DNA of 64,000 bases. It comes from Steromphala cineraria. Lineage: Eukaryota > Mollusca > Gastropoda > Trochida > Trochidae. The notes beneath the pieces are model-generated. The model did no database searches and was not told the origin of the DNA. It worked only from the letters and a program-made list of their open reading frames with translations. Position 1 is the stretch's first letter, and every line of letters begins with the position of its first letter. Of the stretch, positions 35,871 through 46,460 are shown one piece after another. The translations under genes were made by a program, and so were the position numbers. Location: NCBI GenBank assembly GCA_916613615.1, contig OU744731.1:61096880-61160879 (forward strand), written 5' to 3'.

Positions 35871-37200
35871 GGTGAGTCAGAGCATGGCCCTCCGTCTGAA
35901 GGTGAGTCAGAGCATGGCCCTCCATCTGAAGGTGAGTCAGAGCATGGCCCTCCGTCTGAAGGTAAGTCAGAGCATGGCCCTCCGTCTGAAGGTAAGTCAG
36001 AGCATGGCCCTCCGTCTGAAGGTGAGTCAGAGCATGGCCCTCCGTCTGAAGGTGAGTCAGAGCATGGCCCTCCGTCTGAAGGTAAGTCAGAGCATGGCCC
36101 TCCATCTGAAGGTGAGTCAGAGCATGGCCCTCCGTCTGAAGGTGAGTCAGAGCATGGCCCTCCGTCTGAAGGTAAGTCAGAGCATGGCCCTCCGTCTGAA
36201 GGTGAGTCAGAGCATGGCCCTCCGTCTGAAGGTGAGTCAGAGCATGGCCCTCCGTCTGAAGGTGAGTCAGAGCATGGCCCTCCATCTGAAGGTATTTTAG
36301 AGCATGGCCCTCCGTCTGAAGGTGAGTCAGAGCATGGCCCTCCGTCTGAAGGTGAGTCAGAACATGGCCCTCCGTCTGAAGGTGAGTCAGAGCATGGCCC
36401 TCCTCCTGAAGGTAAGTCAGAGCATGGCCCTCCGTCTGAAGGTAAGTCAGAGCATGGCCCTCCATCTGAAGGTGAGTCAGAGCATGGCCCTCCGTCTGAA
36501 GGTAAGTCAGAGCATGGCCCTCCGTCTGAAGGTGAGTCAGAGCATGGCCCTCCGTCTGAAGGTGAGTCAGAGCATGGCCCTCCGTCTGAAGGTGAGTCAG
36601 AGCATGGCCCTCCGTCTGAAGGTGAGTCAGAGCATGCCCCCCGTCTGAAGGTGAGTCAGAGCATGGCCCTCCATCTGAAGGTGAGTCAGAGCATGGCCTT
36701 CCGTCCGAAGGTAAGTCAGAGCATGGCCCTCCGTCTGAAGGTGAGTCAAAGCATGGCCCTCCATCTGAAGGTGAGTCAGAGCATGGCCCTCAGTCTGAAG
36801 GTGAGTCAGAGCATGGCCCTCCATCTGAAGGTGAGTCAGAGCATGGCCTTCCGTCTGAAGGTGAGTCAGAGCATGGCCCTCCGTCTGAAGGTGAGTCAGA
36901 GCATGGCCCTCCGTCTGAAGGTGAGTCTGAGCATGGCCCTCCGTCTGAAGGTAAGTCAGAGCATGGCCCTCCGTCTGAAGGTAAGTCAGAGCATGGCCCT
37001 CCGTCTGAAGGTGAGTCAGAGCATGGCCCTCCGTCTGAAGGTGAGTCAGAGCATGGCCCTCCGTCTGAAGGTGAGTCAGAGCATGGCCCTCCATCTGAAG
37101 GTGAGTCAGAGCATGGCCCTCCGTCTGAAGGTGAGTCAGAGCATGGCCCTCCGTCTGAAGGTGAGTCAGAGCATGGCCCTCCGTCTGATGGTGAGTCTGA
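35871..37200 (+). repeat. 30-bp coding minisatellite, 44 units, each with a splice donor
   Basis: 25 units of exactly 30 bp (GGTGAGTCAGAGCATGGCCC plus TCCRTCTGAA), one 29-bp unit at 36621-36649 (GCATGCCCCCCG), then 18 more 30-bp units to 37189 and a partial unit. In the exon 4 frame a unit reads [E/K]SEHGPPSEG. Variation is almost limited to GTGAGT/GTAAGT, CCGTCT/CCATCT and a few singletons. One unit (36291) has lost its donor (GGTATTTTAG). The 29-bp unit shifts the reading frame, after which the sense frame reads a Leu/Lys/Val/Ser-rich repeat. The post-array sequence, in the unit's own frame, reads GESEDDHQ and stops at about 37240. Long ORFs on other frames and the minus strand are by-products of a 30-bp unit without stops. 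Confidence 0.95.
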
Positions 37201-37516
37201 GGATGACCATCAGTTTATTCTACACTTTAATCATTTGTAACAGATACAGCACTTTCTTTCCTGGAGACATTTACAATGAATAGTTAATGCTTGCAATCAA
37301 AGTATATTCTGCAATCGTAGATTTTTTGAATTGAGCATGACATCCCCAAATGTGTAAAGGTCATACCTGTCACATGCAAAAGGAGGAGGATAAGTTAAAG
37401 AGTCCAACTTGGGTATTTTATGTTGAAACGAAAGTTCGGATTTTCCTGTCAGCTAATAATTGCTTTATTTTTATCCAGTGGATCTCTGTTTTTTAATATA
37501 TGTTTCACTTTGATAG

Positions 37517-37633
37517 TTGATGTCAATGTAGTCCAGATCGGCCACAACCAGACTATGGATGTCCAGTGGACAGCCGGTCAAATTGTCAACGCTTCACAGG
37601 AGGGCTGGAACAACACAATGATGTTCAATATAG
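37517..37633 (+). CDS. exon 5 of the model
   Basis: Acceptor CACTTTGATAG, donor ATAG|GTATCA. Reads DVNVVQIGHNQTMDVQWTAG and on to NNTMMFNI. 117 nt, phase 1 at both ends. Two possible N-glycosylation-like NxT/S motifs occur, but no signal peptide is known for this gene, so no location is claimed. Confidence 0.8.
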
Positions 37634-37795
37634 GTATCACAACTTCCTTTACATGTCACGCTTCATTGCAGGCTCACCTAAGCCTTTCAGTATTTCTGCA
37701 AATTTGTGGCTTTGTGTCAGCATTGCTCATCTGCCAAAGTATTTTTTATTGATAGAACCTGGTAAGTAACAGCAGTTATCTTGATGTTTAAGACT

Positions 37796-38159
37796 TTAAA
37801 GGGGCAGTAGCACGTTTTTAGGGGGAATATAAGGTGATGTCAGGAAAATGAAAATTAATGGTTCCAATTGAAAGACAATGTATTTAAACTAAATGGAGCA
37901 GTAATAATTCAAAAATATAATGTAAAGTTTAGCCTTGCGATTTCTTTTTCTTACACAAAATGAATTAAAGGTGTTCACACAAAATGGCCGCCAATGGATT
38001 TTATGCGAATCCTCACATCTTGTTCTCTGACTATGGATGTTTGGCTTGTGTAATGATATTTTTGACACTGACAAAATAATACATTTAGCATTAACTTACA
38101 ATTATCAGTTAAAAATTTAAAATATAAAAGTATCAAAAAACGTGCTACTGCCCCTTTAA
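37796..38159 (+). mobile_element. TTAA-flanked MITE, copy 1
   Basis: TTAA at 37796-37799 and at 38156-38159 flank inverted repeats AGGGGCAGTAGCACGTTTTT / AAAAACGTGCTACTGCCCCT. The interior of about 320 bp is non-coding. TTAA target duplication is the hallmark of piggyBac-type transposition, so this is probably a piggyBac-derived MITE. Lies in intron 5. Confidence 0.8.
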
Positions 38160-38377
38160 GTAACCAAAAGCTACATTGTCAGTCAAGTGGCAAATAACAG
38201 CATAATTGAATTGTTTTATCTGGCCAGCATATTAACATTTTTTTTTAATTATTTATATTTTTCTGTAATTGTATATATATGTATAAAACAACATCTGGGT
38301 TAAGAAAAACAGTTAACTAAAAACCAATTTGGTTGTTGGTGAATTTATTCAAATTATTACCTTTTAATTTCAATCAG

Positions 38378-38716
38378 TGCCATCAACCACGGCGTCAAAG
38401 GTGATAGTCGTACTTACCACAAACCCTGGAGACACAAGTCTGGAAAGTCTGATGGTGAAGGAATTCACAGATGAAACCGAATGCATTAATGTTTGTATGG
38501 AGGGTTTGGGTGCAACAATTGTCAAGGTCTGGAATGGTTCTGTTGTCATGGAGATAGAGGTCAAACCAGGGGTCAAAATAGACAAGGATTACATTCAAAA
38601 GTTGATGAATGCTATTTTTGGTGGGAAAGCTGGAAAAGTCATTCCAGAGGGCACAAAATTTGGTGTTGACATCCAAACCAAAATGGTGATTCCATTGGAT
38701 CAAATTGGTCAGTATG
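38378..38716 (+). CDS. exon 6 of the model
   Basis: Acceptor AATTTCAATCAG, donor TATG|GTAAGA. At 339 nt it encodes 113 residues, from PSTTASKVIVVLTTNPGDTS through GLGATIVKVWNGSVVMEIEV to MVIPLDQIGQYG. The alternating beta-strand pattern around a GxxxxKVWxGSVVMEIEV core suggests a compact alpha/beta domain, but I cannot name it. Phase 1 at both ends makes it a self-contained cassette. Confidence 0.85.
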
Positions 38717-39065
38717 GTAAGAGGTACTTTAATCATATACTTACTGAGATGTTGAATGCTAATCTTTATGAAACACCTTTTTGACAGATAACATGAACCA
38801 ACCAGTTGTTGGTGTAAGTTACTTTTTTACATTTGAGAATTGATTACATGACCTTTGGTCTCCATGGAAAGTTAAAAAATCAAGGAAAGTCAAGCCTTAC
38901 TTTGTGTAGGAGCCATTGGTGATAATTTGTTGTTATAAGTAGATGATATTTGTCTTTTCTTGACTAGTACCATATTTTTCTCATGGAATCAGGTAGAAAG
39001 TAGTATTTCATGGCTGACGAACTACAAAGGAAAATATAGGACTCCTCTCCCTCACAAAATGAGAC

Positions 39066-39672
39066 AAACATTGTATTTTAGCTCATCACCATGCCAATGG
39101 GCTTATGGCATGGAGTCCATCTGTTCGTCTGTAAACTTTGTGCACTTTCAACTTCTTTTCCTGAAGCACAAGGACCAGAAAGCTAAAACTTTGTGTACAT
39201 ACTCCTTGACAAGTGAGGATTATGATTTATAGCTTTAGTGACCCTTTGGAGCCTTATATTAGGGCCACAGGGGCCACACCCTTCAAACCTATTTTCAACT
39301 TTTTCTCCAGAAGATTAAGGCCTAAAAAGCTGAAGCTATGTTTGCAGACTCCTTTACTAGTGAGGATTGTAATTGATAGCTTTGATGGGCCTGTGGCCCC
39401 TAATAAGGGCCTAAGGAGCCAAATACTTAAAACCTATTTTCATCTCCTTCTCCAGAAGCAGACTCCTTGACTAGTGAGGATTGTAATTTATAGCTTTGGT
39501 GGCCCTGTTGCCCCTAATAAAGGCCACACCCTTAAGACCTGTTTTCATCTTTTTCCCCATAAGCTTAAGGTCTAGAAAGCTGAAACCTTGTCAACAGATT
39601 CCTAAGTTAGATAAGGAGGATTATAAATTGTACATTTAGTGACCCTGTGGCCCCTACTAACGGGAGAACCAC
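39066..39672 (+). mobile_element. HINE-like element, family A, decayed
   Basis: TTTTAGCTCATCACCATGCC at the left, a short CTGTTCGTCTGT remnant of the microsatellite, four diverged cores, no 3' hairpin. Lies in intron 6. Confidence 0.6.
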
Positions 39673-40116
39673 ATTACCTTACAAGTGTTGTTCCTTAGGA
39701 AATTTGACCACTCTTTCTGCAGTAGAGAACTGTTCTACAAACAGTCAGGGTGCAATGCTAACTGAATTTCAGCGCGGTACCACCCATAGTTGCTAGTTCC
39801 AGCCGATGCTCGCAGGTTTCACTGCAATACATAGCCACTATGGTGTTGCGGGCTTTCTCCCTGCAATAATACTAGCAGCTGCGATGTAAGTGAAATACTT
39901 TTGAAAACTGCGATAAACCCCATGTCACCTCACCTAATATTTCTGAAGCTTTTACATTTAATTTAATTGTTAATTACTACAAATATCAATAAGAATAAGA
40001 ATGGCTGTGTTTTGATATAGGTTGAGATATGAAATGCAAAAGACATTCTAATTATTGACTTGTTAATCTTTCTTTAATGGGTGCTATATTTAGCAATTGT
40101 TCACCTTTTGTTTCAG

Positions 40117-40166
40117 TGAACTTGAATCCAGAGAAACTTCATGAAAACTGTGTGAGCAAAGAAAAG
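40117..40166 (+). CDS. exon 7 of the model
   Basis: Acceptor CTTTTGTTTCAG, donor AAAG|GTGAGT. Reads NLNPEKLHENCVSKEK. 50 nt, phase 1 in, phase 0 out. Confidence 0.75.
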
Positions 40167-40790
40167 GTGAGTTTGTGCTAAAAAGACCCCCATGTATTCA
40201 ATGTCATGACTTCTCAATGGTTTGACGTTTTAGTGGGCAACTGTCAGTCTGATTACAATGGCCTAGTTTCGAGGAATAAAAGATTTGATATATCTTGTGA
40301 CCACTAGTGAGGATTGTGTTCAAAGCATGGTTAACAGGAGTTCCTTGCCCCTAGCTTATACCGAAGGCTTAAAGAGACACAGAGTATGTTGATAGGATCA
40401 CATATGTCAAATTTTGAAATCAATGTTATTACATCGGGAACCACCAACTGTTACTGAAATTAACAAGTTAAAGGTCAATCAGTAATTAGAGCAAAAATAC
40501 GGCCATTCAAAGTCGGGATTTTGATCGAAAACCAGACAATGTTGCTCGAGTGGTGCGCGCAAATTTGCCAAACGTAATTTTGAAACCTTGTCATAAGCTG
40601 ACAGGAAGATATATTCGATTCGATAGTGTTTATTAGTTATTGTAACTAATAGGTAGATAAATTGGATGCATATACCTCCAATATCTTACGAAAATGATTA
40701 AAACATATACTAAATCTGAAAACTTAATTAAGATGTCCACAGCTACCGTAAATTGCAAAATTGAAAATGCCTTGATTCTCTTGCTTGCAG

Positions 40791-40842
40791 TATGAGGAGA
40801 AAGTGCAAGAGGTCCTTCGCCTCCAGAGGATAGTGGCTCGAG
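40791..40842 (+). CDS. exon 8 of the model
   Basis: Acceptor TCTCTTGCTTGCAG, donor CGAG|GTAATC. Reads YEEKVQEVLRLQRIVAR, probably helical. 52 nt, phase 0 in, phase 1 out. Confidence 0.75.
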
Positions 40843-41629
40843 GTAATCTAACACAATTTTGACATCCATTCTTTTCTTAAAGAGGAAGTTAGTTCTGAAA
40901 TCATACACTTACTTTTGTTTTGGAAGGAACACGCCTCATCAGCGTCCCCTTTCAAAAGTAATCATTAAACCGCAACTCCCACGTGATTTTGTTCCAACTT
41001 CGTTCATTTATCTTCACAATGCTTATCATGTTCATTTCACCGACGTAAAAATCACATTGATATGGTATAAACGATCAATTCCATACACCTCTTTGCCATC
41101 ACAATAAAGTATATTTCATGAAAATCGTAAAAGAAGGCAAAACAAATGTACTGTTTATGTCGCTTTTTGATGTGTCGACCATTTTGTTTTACGGAAAAGA
41201 CCGGAAAAATCTTGATTGTTGCCGATGGAATGTGTGACATCAACTGTGGAACACACGGCCTGCAAAATGGCATCTGTCGTATTATTAGCACTGACAGGCA
41301 AATAAACACCGAGGGTTGTAGCGGCCATACCACTTGAGAAATCCATGTAAACTTGCAAGATGTCTGTACACAACTTCCTGAAGCAATAGTGAAAAGGAAT
41401 AACCCCAACATTGACGATAAAATTGATAACTTTCTATAAACCAACCTGGAAGTGAATCCCTTCAATGGTACTTTCAGTTCAAATACATCAAGGAAAATAT
41501 CCTTTTTCTACATAAATAGTTTCTAATGTATTGTGTTTTTTATTATTGAAATTTCGTCTTTTGTTTCTGTTTTTTTTTAGTTGATTTTGTAATTTATAGC
41601 ACAATAGCAAGTCAGGGTTAGAAAGTCTA

Positions 41630-41745
41630 CTTCCACAGTAGGGTTATAGTCAAAATGGCCACAAGGATAAAATGGCCACGAAAAAGTCGAAATGGCCACA
41701 AACCCCTAGTCAAAATGGTCACAAGTGAAAAGTCAAAATGGCCAT
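41630..41745 (+). repeat. GTCAAAATGGCCAC sub-repeats, single element end
   Basis: Five spaced copies of GTCAAAATGGCCAC-like motifs after GGGTTATA. Similar in design to the left end of 22525-24201 (GGGTTGTAGTCAAAAGG). No matching right end was found in the window. Confidence 0.55.
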
Positions 41746-42027
41746 GCAATTTAATTTCAATAATTCAAAAGTATATTATTGATTATTTCTATCACATCTA
41801 TTAAAATACAGTCATTAGGTATTCAGGATTGACTAACAATAGAAAATTGAGCTATTAAGTCAATCATTCAGAAGCTAAAATGCACATCCCTACTTCCTTA
41901 CAACTTTGACAGATTTACTACTTTTTCTTCAGACTTAAATAGTGGGTAAGCTTTAATACAGATGGACATCAATAATGATAAGTTTAATATAAGGTGTTTT
42001 ATAATCCTTTTAACCTTGACTTGGTTA

Positions 42028-42860
42028 TTATCCCCCGCCACGAAGTGGAAGGGGGATATAGCAGTGTTTAAAATATTGCCCGTAAGCCAGTCCTTGAACT
42101 GGCTACTTTTTGGTCAGGACTGGTAACTTTTTGGTCAGGACTGGTAACTTTTCAATTTTGTTCTTAAATTTCCCAAAGGAATTGACCAATGAATTTTCAG
42201 GACAGGCTAGATTTCCAAACTATTTTATACACTGGATATAGGTTTGAGCTCCGTCCGTCCGTGCGTCTGTGCGTTCGTGCGTCCGTCCGTCCGAGTTAAA
42301 GGAGCCAATTTTTCTCAGTAACCGTTTAAGATAGGATCATCAAATTTTGGGTGTGCCTTCTGGGTATCAATACCTTGATGGAGTTCGAAAATCAGAACCA
42401 CGCAAATATTTTTTTCAGAGTTATTGCCCTTGTTACGTTTTTTGGGACTCTGTTCGAGGTGTCTTCAAAGGAGCCAATTTTTCTCAGAAACTGTTACAGA
42501 TAGGATCATCAAATTAAAAGTGTGCCTTCAGGGTATCAATACCTTGATGGAGTTCGAAAATCAGAACCGCGCAAATATTTTTTCCAGAGTTATTGCCCTT
42601 GTTACGTTTTTTGGGACTCTGTTCGAGGTGTCTTCAAAGGAGCCAATTTTTCTCAGAAACTGTTACAGATAGGATCATCAAATTTGATGTGTGCCTTCAG
42701 GGTATCAATACCTTGATGGAGTTCGAAAATCAGAACCGTGCAAATATTTTTCCGGAATTTGGTGTCATGATATTTTTTAATACACTCGAGTATTTAGGAG
42801 AAGGTTCTGACTTAATTTAGAATAAGAACAAATCTGACGGGGGATGTTGATGACTATGTC
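42028..42860 (-). mobile_element. HINE-like element, family F
   Basis: The left end is ATTATCCCCCGCCACGAAGT with a GGAAGGGGGATAT hairpin partner, then a CCGTCCGTGCGTCTGTGCG microsatellite (42253-42293), then three cores of ~172 bp with GGAGCCAATTTTTCTCAG and GATAGGATCATCAAATT. The right end is GACGGGGGATGTTGATGAC. ATCCCCC and GGGGGAT form the subterminal repeat. Lies in intron 8. The three overlapping ORFs in it are core translations. Confidence 0.6.
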
Positions 42861-43180
42861 TTCTTGTGTTTTAATAACGTCATTTTCTCAAACAGCTTTT
42901 ATTCCCTTTCTACATTGAGTGTGGAAATAATTTTCTTCAAAATAGATAGACAATGAAGATCATCAATCCATTATTTCACTTTTCGGCAAAAACCTGTCCC
43001 ATGCAATGTTCTGCATGAATATTTATGGTTATGATCTATTACATTCAGATGGAATTTGAAACAAATTCATAACATCTATGCAAATTTCATATATTCAGTT
43101 GTTGAATGATATTGAAATTGTCTGGCTTTTCAGATGTTTAAATTACTGGGGCTGACAGCATGTATGTATTTATCTTTCAG

Positions 43181-43272
43181 CGAAGGCTCCTCCAAACCTT
43201 CCTCATGGTCTGCCTATTTCTGCTATTCCTGCTATTCCTGCTATTCCTCCATTCTATGTCAGCAATCCAAGC
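43181..43272 (+). CDS. exon 9 of the model, Pro/Ile-rich
   Basis: Acceptor TTTATCTTTCAG, donor AAGC|GTAAGT. Reads KAPPNLPHGLPISAIPAIPA then IPPFYVSNPS. The coding sequence contains a threefold GCTATTCCT micro-repeat. 92 nt, phase 1 in, phase 0 out. Probably a flexible linker. Confidence 0.8.
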
Positions 43273-43602
43273 GTAAGTAACCTCAACCTGAGGCTCTTGA
43301 TGAGTTTTCTCATTTAATTTGAAAGAAATCTAAATTCAAAAGGAAGTTATTTATTTACCACTATTGAGAAGTTGCATTCAAGATAATCTAACTTTGTATG
43401 AATTAACTTGAAATAGACTTAAACCTCCGAGGATTTTCTTTTCAAGTAGACCTGACACATCTTATTTGATAAAGTTAAAAGCAGTTTTTGCACCGAGTTT
43501 AACAACTGAAACAGTTGTCTTCTGTCTATATTTTGTTTATTTAATTGATAAACTTAGTTCTAGCAGTGTGTTGATTTTCAACTTGATCTCCTGTTTTTAC
43601 AG

Positions 43603-43668
43603 CAACAGAATATCCAGCAGCCTGCATTGTATCCTAACTATGAAGATCTACAGCAGCGACTTCCAGTG
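43603..43668 (+). CDS. exon 10 of the model, Gln-rich
   Basis: Acceptor CTGTTTTTACAG, donor AGTG|GTTAGT. Reads QQNIQQPALYPNYEDLQQRL. 66 nt, phase 0 at both ends. Confidence 0.75.
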
Positions 43669-43797
43669 GTTAGTTCACTCTCTCTAACCTCTATAATCCA
43701 CTTTCCCCGTAAACAATGGTCTTGTGCTTCATTTCATAAACTTCTGAAAGCAACTGTTTGAGTGGAATCATAAAAGTTGTTTGGATATGAGAGTAAA

Positions 43798-43951
43798 AGG
43801 AAGTTCTATTGATGAACAAATTCTTTATTTGACAGTAGAGAAGTTTCGGTGTAGATCCTTATACATCTTACAAGCATTGAAAACCTTTTAAGGGTCTATT
43901 GTGAAATATCCACACCGTCAAATAAAGAAATTGTTCATCAATAGATTTCCT
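43798..43951. repeat. foldback, ~35 bp arms
   Basis: TCTATTGATGAACAAATTCT at the left (43798-43833) pairs with AGAAATTGTTCATCAATAGA at the right (43917-43951), with few mismatches and a loop of about 83 nt. Intronic, no coding capacity. Confidence 0.75.
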
Positions 43952-44477
43952 TTGTCTTCCTTACTTAAAACAATTTAAGAAGATATGTAGATGTTTTATA
44001 TTAAGGTCCCCGATTTGAGTTATGTCTTTAATGAAAGAAAATCTTTCTAACTTATGAATCATGGAATCAATAATAAGAGTGAGGAAGGTTCTTTTTTGGG
44101 AGAAATATTGACTGGTTCAAACAAGAAAATCACATGATTGCTGATGGTTCAGATTCAAAGTGATGTAGTCTTGTCTTTGGTGATTGCTTAGAAAATAAAG
44201 AAGCTTGATAAGTTCCAAAGTTACATAATAACTAAACTTTTGATAAAATAATTTTAAATTTACAAATCAGTAGCCCTGTCAGTTATGCATAAGGGTATGA
44301 ACAAAGTTCCAAACAAATAGTTTTCTTTTGATCTACTAACATCTAAGTTTGTTGCTTTGTTATTCGAGTAATTCTTTAATTCTTTTGAGTAGTGTATTTA
44401 TTATGATTTTGTGCATGTTGTTAAATAAACCTGAATTAATGTTCTACAATGCATGCAACTACTTTGTGCAATTTCAG

Positions 44478-44571
44478 GCAGCAATCAGCTATAACGACAT
44501 GAGTGGTGTCCCAGGACCATCTACAATAGGAGGACAGGACCGCGCTACACTAGGCAGTGTGCCATATTCAG
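44478..44571 (+). CDS. exon 11 of the model
   Basis: Acceptor TTGTGCAATTTCAG, donor TCAG|GTGAGG. Reads AAISYNDMSGVPGPSTIGGQ then DRATLGSVPYS. 94 nt, phase 0 in, phase 1 out. Low-complexity linker. Confidence 0.75.
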
Positions 44572-44733
44572 GTGAGGACAGAGCAGCATGTTAGATTTTG
44601 AGAAATACATGAAAAAAACTATCACCTGCATACTTAAATCTGTCGCAATCGTAATTGAAAATTGGTAAGCCAACTGGTGATGACTGAATACTGAGCAGTT
44701 CACACGGCAAAGCCAGGATACCTTACTGACATT

Positions 44734-44982
44734 ATTATCCCCCGCCACAAAGTTATTGCCCTTGTTACGTTTTTTTGGGACTGTTCCAGGTGTCTTCAAA
44801 GGAGCCAATTTTTCTCAGTAACGGTTTAAGATAGGATCATCAAATTTTGTGTGTGCCTTCAGGGTATCAATACCTTGATGGAGTTCGAAAATCAGAACCC
44901 GCAAATATTTTTTGTCCTCAGTTATTGCCATTGTTACGTTTTTTTTGGGACTGTTCGAGGTGTCGATCTTCAAAGGAGCCAA
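44734..44982 (-). mobile_element. HINE-like family F fragment, interrupted
   Basis: Starts ATTATTATCCCCCGCCACAA, then one and a half cores matching 42420-42780. It breaks off exactly at GGAGCCAATTTTT, where a family A element begins, so the A element inserted at the T run or removed the rest. Confidence 0.6.
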
Positions 44983-45544
44983 TTTTTAGCTCATCTGGCC
45001 TGTAAGGCCCGATGGGCTTATGGCATGGCATGGTGTCTGGCGTCCGTCCGTCCATCCGTCCGTCCATAAACTTTGTGGTATTTCAACTTCTTCTCCAGAA
45101 CCATAAGGCCTAGAAAACTTAAACTTGGTGTACAGACTCCTTGACTAATGAGGATTATAAATTGTAGCTTTGGTGGCCCTGTGGCCCCTAATAGGGGTCG
45201 CAGGGGCCACACCCTAAAAATCTATTTTCATCTTGTTCTCCAGGAGCATAAGGCCTAGAAAGCTGAAACTTTGTGTACAGACTCCTTGGATAGTGATGAT
45301 TATGAATTGTAGCTTTGGTGACCCTGTTGCCCCTAATAAAGCCAACAGGAACGTCCTTCAAATCTATTTTCATCTTCTTCATCAGAAGTAAAGGCCTAGA
45401 AAACTGAAACTTGTCGCCTATATATTCTGAATTTTATGAATGGTGACCCTGTGGCCTCTACAAAGGGGGAATCACATTGACCACACTCTACAGCATAATT
45501 GATGATGAAGCCTGATGAGCTACAGAGCCAATGGCTCTATTTTT
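44983..45544 (+). mobile_element. HINE-like element, family A
   Basis: Both termini are present (TTTTTAGCTCATCTGGCCTG; GAGCCAATGGCTCTATTTT), with a CCGTCCGTCCATCCGTCCGT microsatellite and two to three cores. About 560 bp. Lies in intron 11. Confidence 0.75.
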
Positions 45545-45545
45545 C

Positions 45546-45800
45546 ATCTTTAGAACCGTCAGTAAAGATTTGAATGTAATCAGTTTGATTGTAGTTTTGT
45601 TCTATATAGACTTGAGTGTTACTGAGGTCACTAGGTTTTGGATTATTTTTGTCTATGAGGTCTTTCAATTTTATATCGACTTGGATATCGGGGACGTCTG
45701 GAGGTTTTAGGATATGCTTGGTATATGGGTCAGAAATAACGTCTATTGTATCAAGGTCATCTTGTCATCAATGTATATCTTCACATTTTCATTTATCAAT
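45546..45800 (-). pseudogene. LINE fragment, start of an RNase H domain
   Basis: Minus-strand reading gives LKPPDVPDIQVDIKLKDLID, then YIQIFTDGSKD, the DGS(K) catalytic-Asp motif that opens the RNase H domain of I/jockey-like LINEs. About 85 residues remain, and both the RT part and the rest of RNase H are missing. The adjacent HINE boundary at 45544 cuts it just after FTDGSKD. Confidence 0.65.
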
Positions 45801-45919
45801 TTTATAATTATAATACTTACTGGATACAACTGATGTTCAATTTAACTTTACCTTACCTTCAAGAAACAAATACTCATTTCCATATTTGGTGACTTTGATA
45901 AGCTTTGAACATGCTTGTA

Positions 45920-46460
45920 AAAACATTGTTAATGATAATCCCAATTAATGTCTGGTGGCTTGGTGGCAAAGTTTTAACTACTGGATTAACGGTTTAACCT
46001 CACTTGTCCCACATCTGAATGTTTTGATAGGGATTAGCAGGTCACTGGACTGTGAATGTGGGACTATAGTCTATTCTAATTAGTGTCACTGGTGAACTCC
46101 TCTCACTCCTCTCGTCAGTGAACCTATAATTTGTGAACTCTGTTCAACTGTTTCTGTTAATTTGAGAAAAATAATTAAAATACGGATATTTAATCAAAGA
46201 TTATCATTTGGGTATATATATTTGCAATGGACCACAAACTGTCATTCCACAATTGCGAACGCTCAGGTGAACCTTAGATACATTGCTAATGAAAAAGAAG
46301 GTCTGAATCAAGTGTTAGATCGTTTCATATTTCGAGTAAAGTCTAGACGTAATAATATCACATATTGGGAATGTTGCAAGAAAACCAGGCTGGCACGGCA
46401 TATTAAAAAAGCTAGGCCCTGGTCATCCGAACATTTTCAAGTTCCTAGACCTGATTAAGA
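45920..46460 (+). pseudogene. decayed FLYWCH element copy
   Basis: From 46250 a plus-strand frame reads IANAQVNLRYIANEKEGLNQ then ITYWECCKKTR, alignable with the FLYWCH protein at 10065-10382, but the second Cys and the His pair are lost. At 45925-45980, AAACATTGTTAATGATAATC and GGTGGCAAAGTTTTAAC match the right end of the 9944-10659 element in the same orientation, so the end and the ORF are rearranged relative to copy 1. Lies in intron 11. Confidence 0.6.

Noticed and set aside
35803..36648. Plus-strand ORFs of LKVSQSMALR repeats
   Set aside because: Alternative frame of the same minisatellite. The exon 4 acceptor and the acidic upstream sequence set the other frame.
35629..37094. Long minus-strand ORFs (278 and 155 codons, Leu/Gln/His repeats) across the minisatellite
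   Set aside because: They are the complement of a 30-bp repeat that happens to lack stops in several frames. No start, domain or splice context supports them.
38377..38784. Reading 38377-38784 as an intact 135-codon gene
   Set aside because: Its start lies at a CAG|TG splice acceptor and it runs past a GTAAGA donor into the intron. It is exon 6.
41052..41465. 137-codon minus-strand ORF in intron 8
   Set aside because: No domain recognised, two other frames open over the same span, no repeat family match. Possibly chance, so not annotated as a gene.
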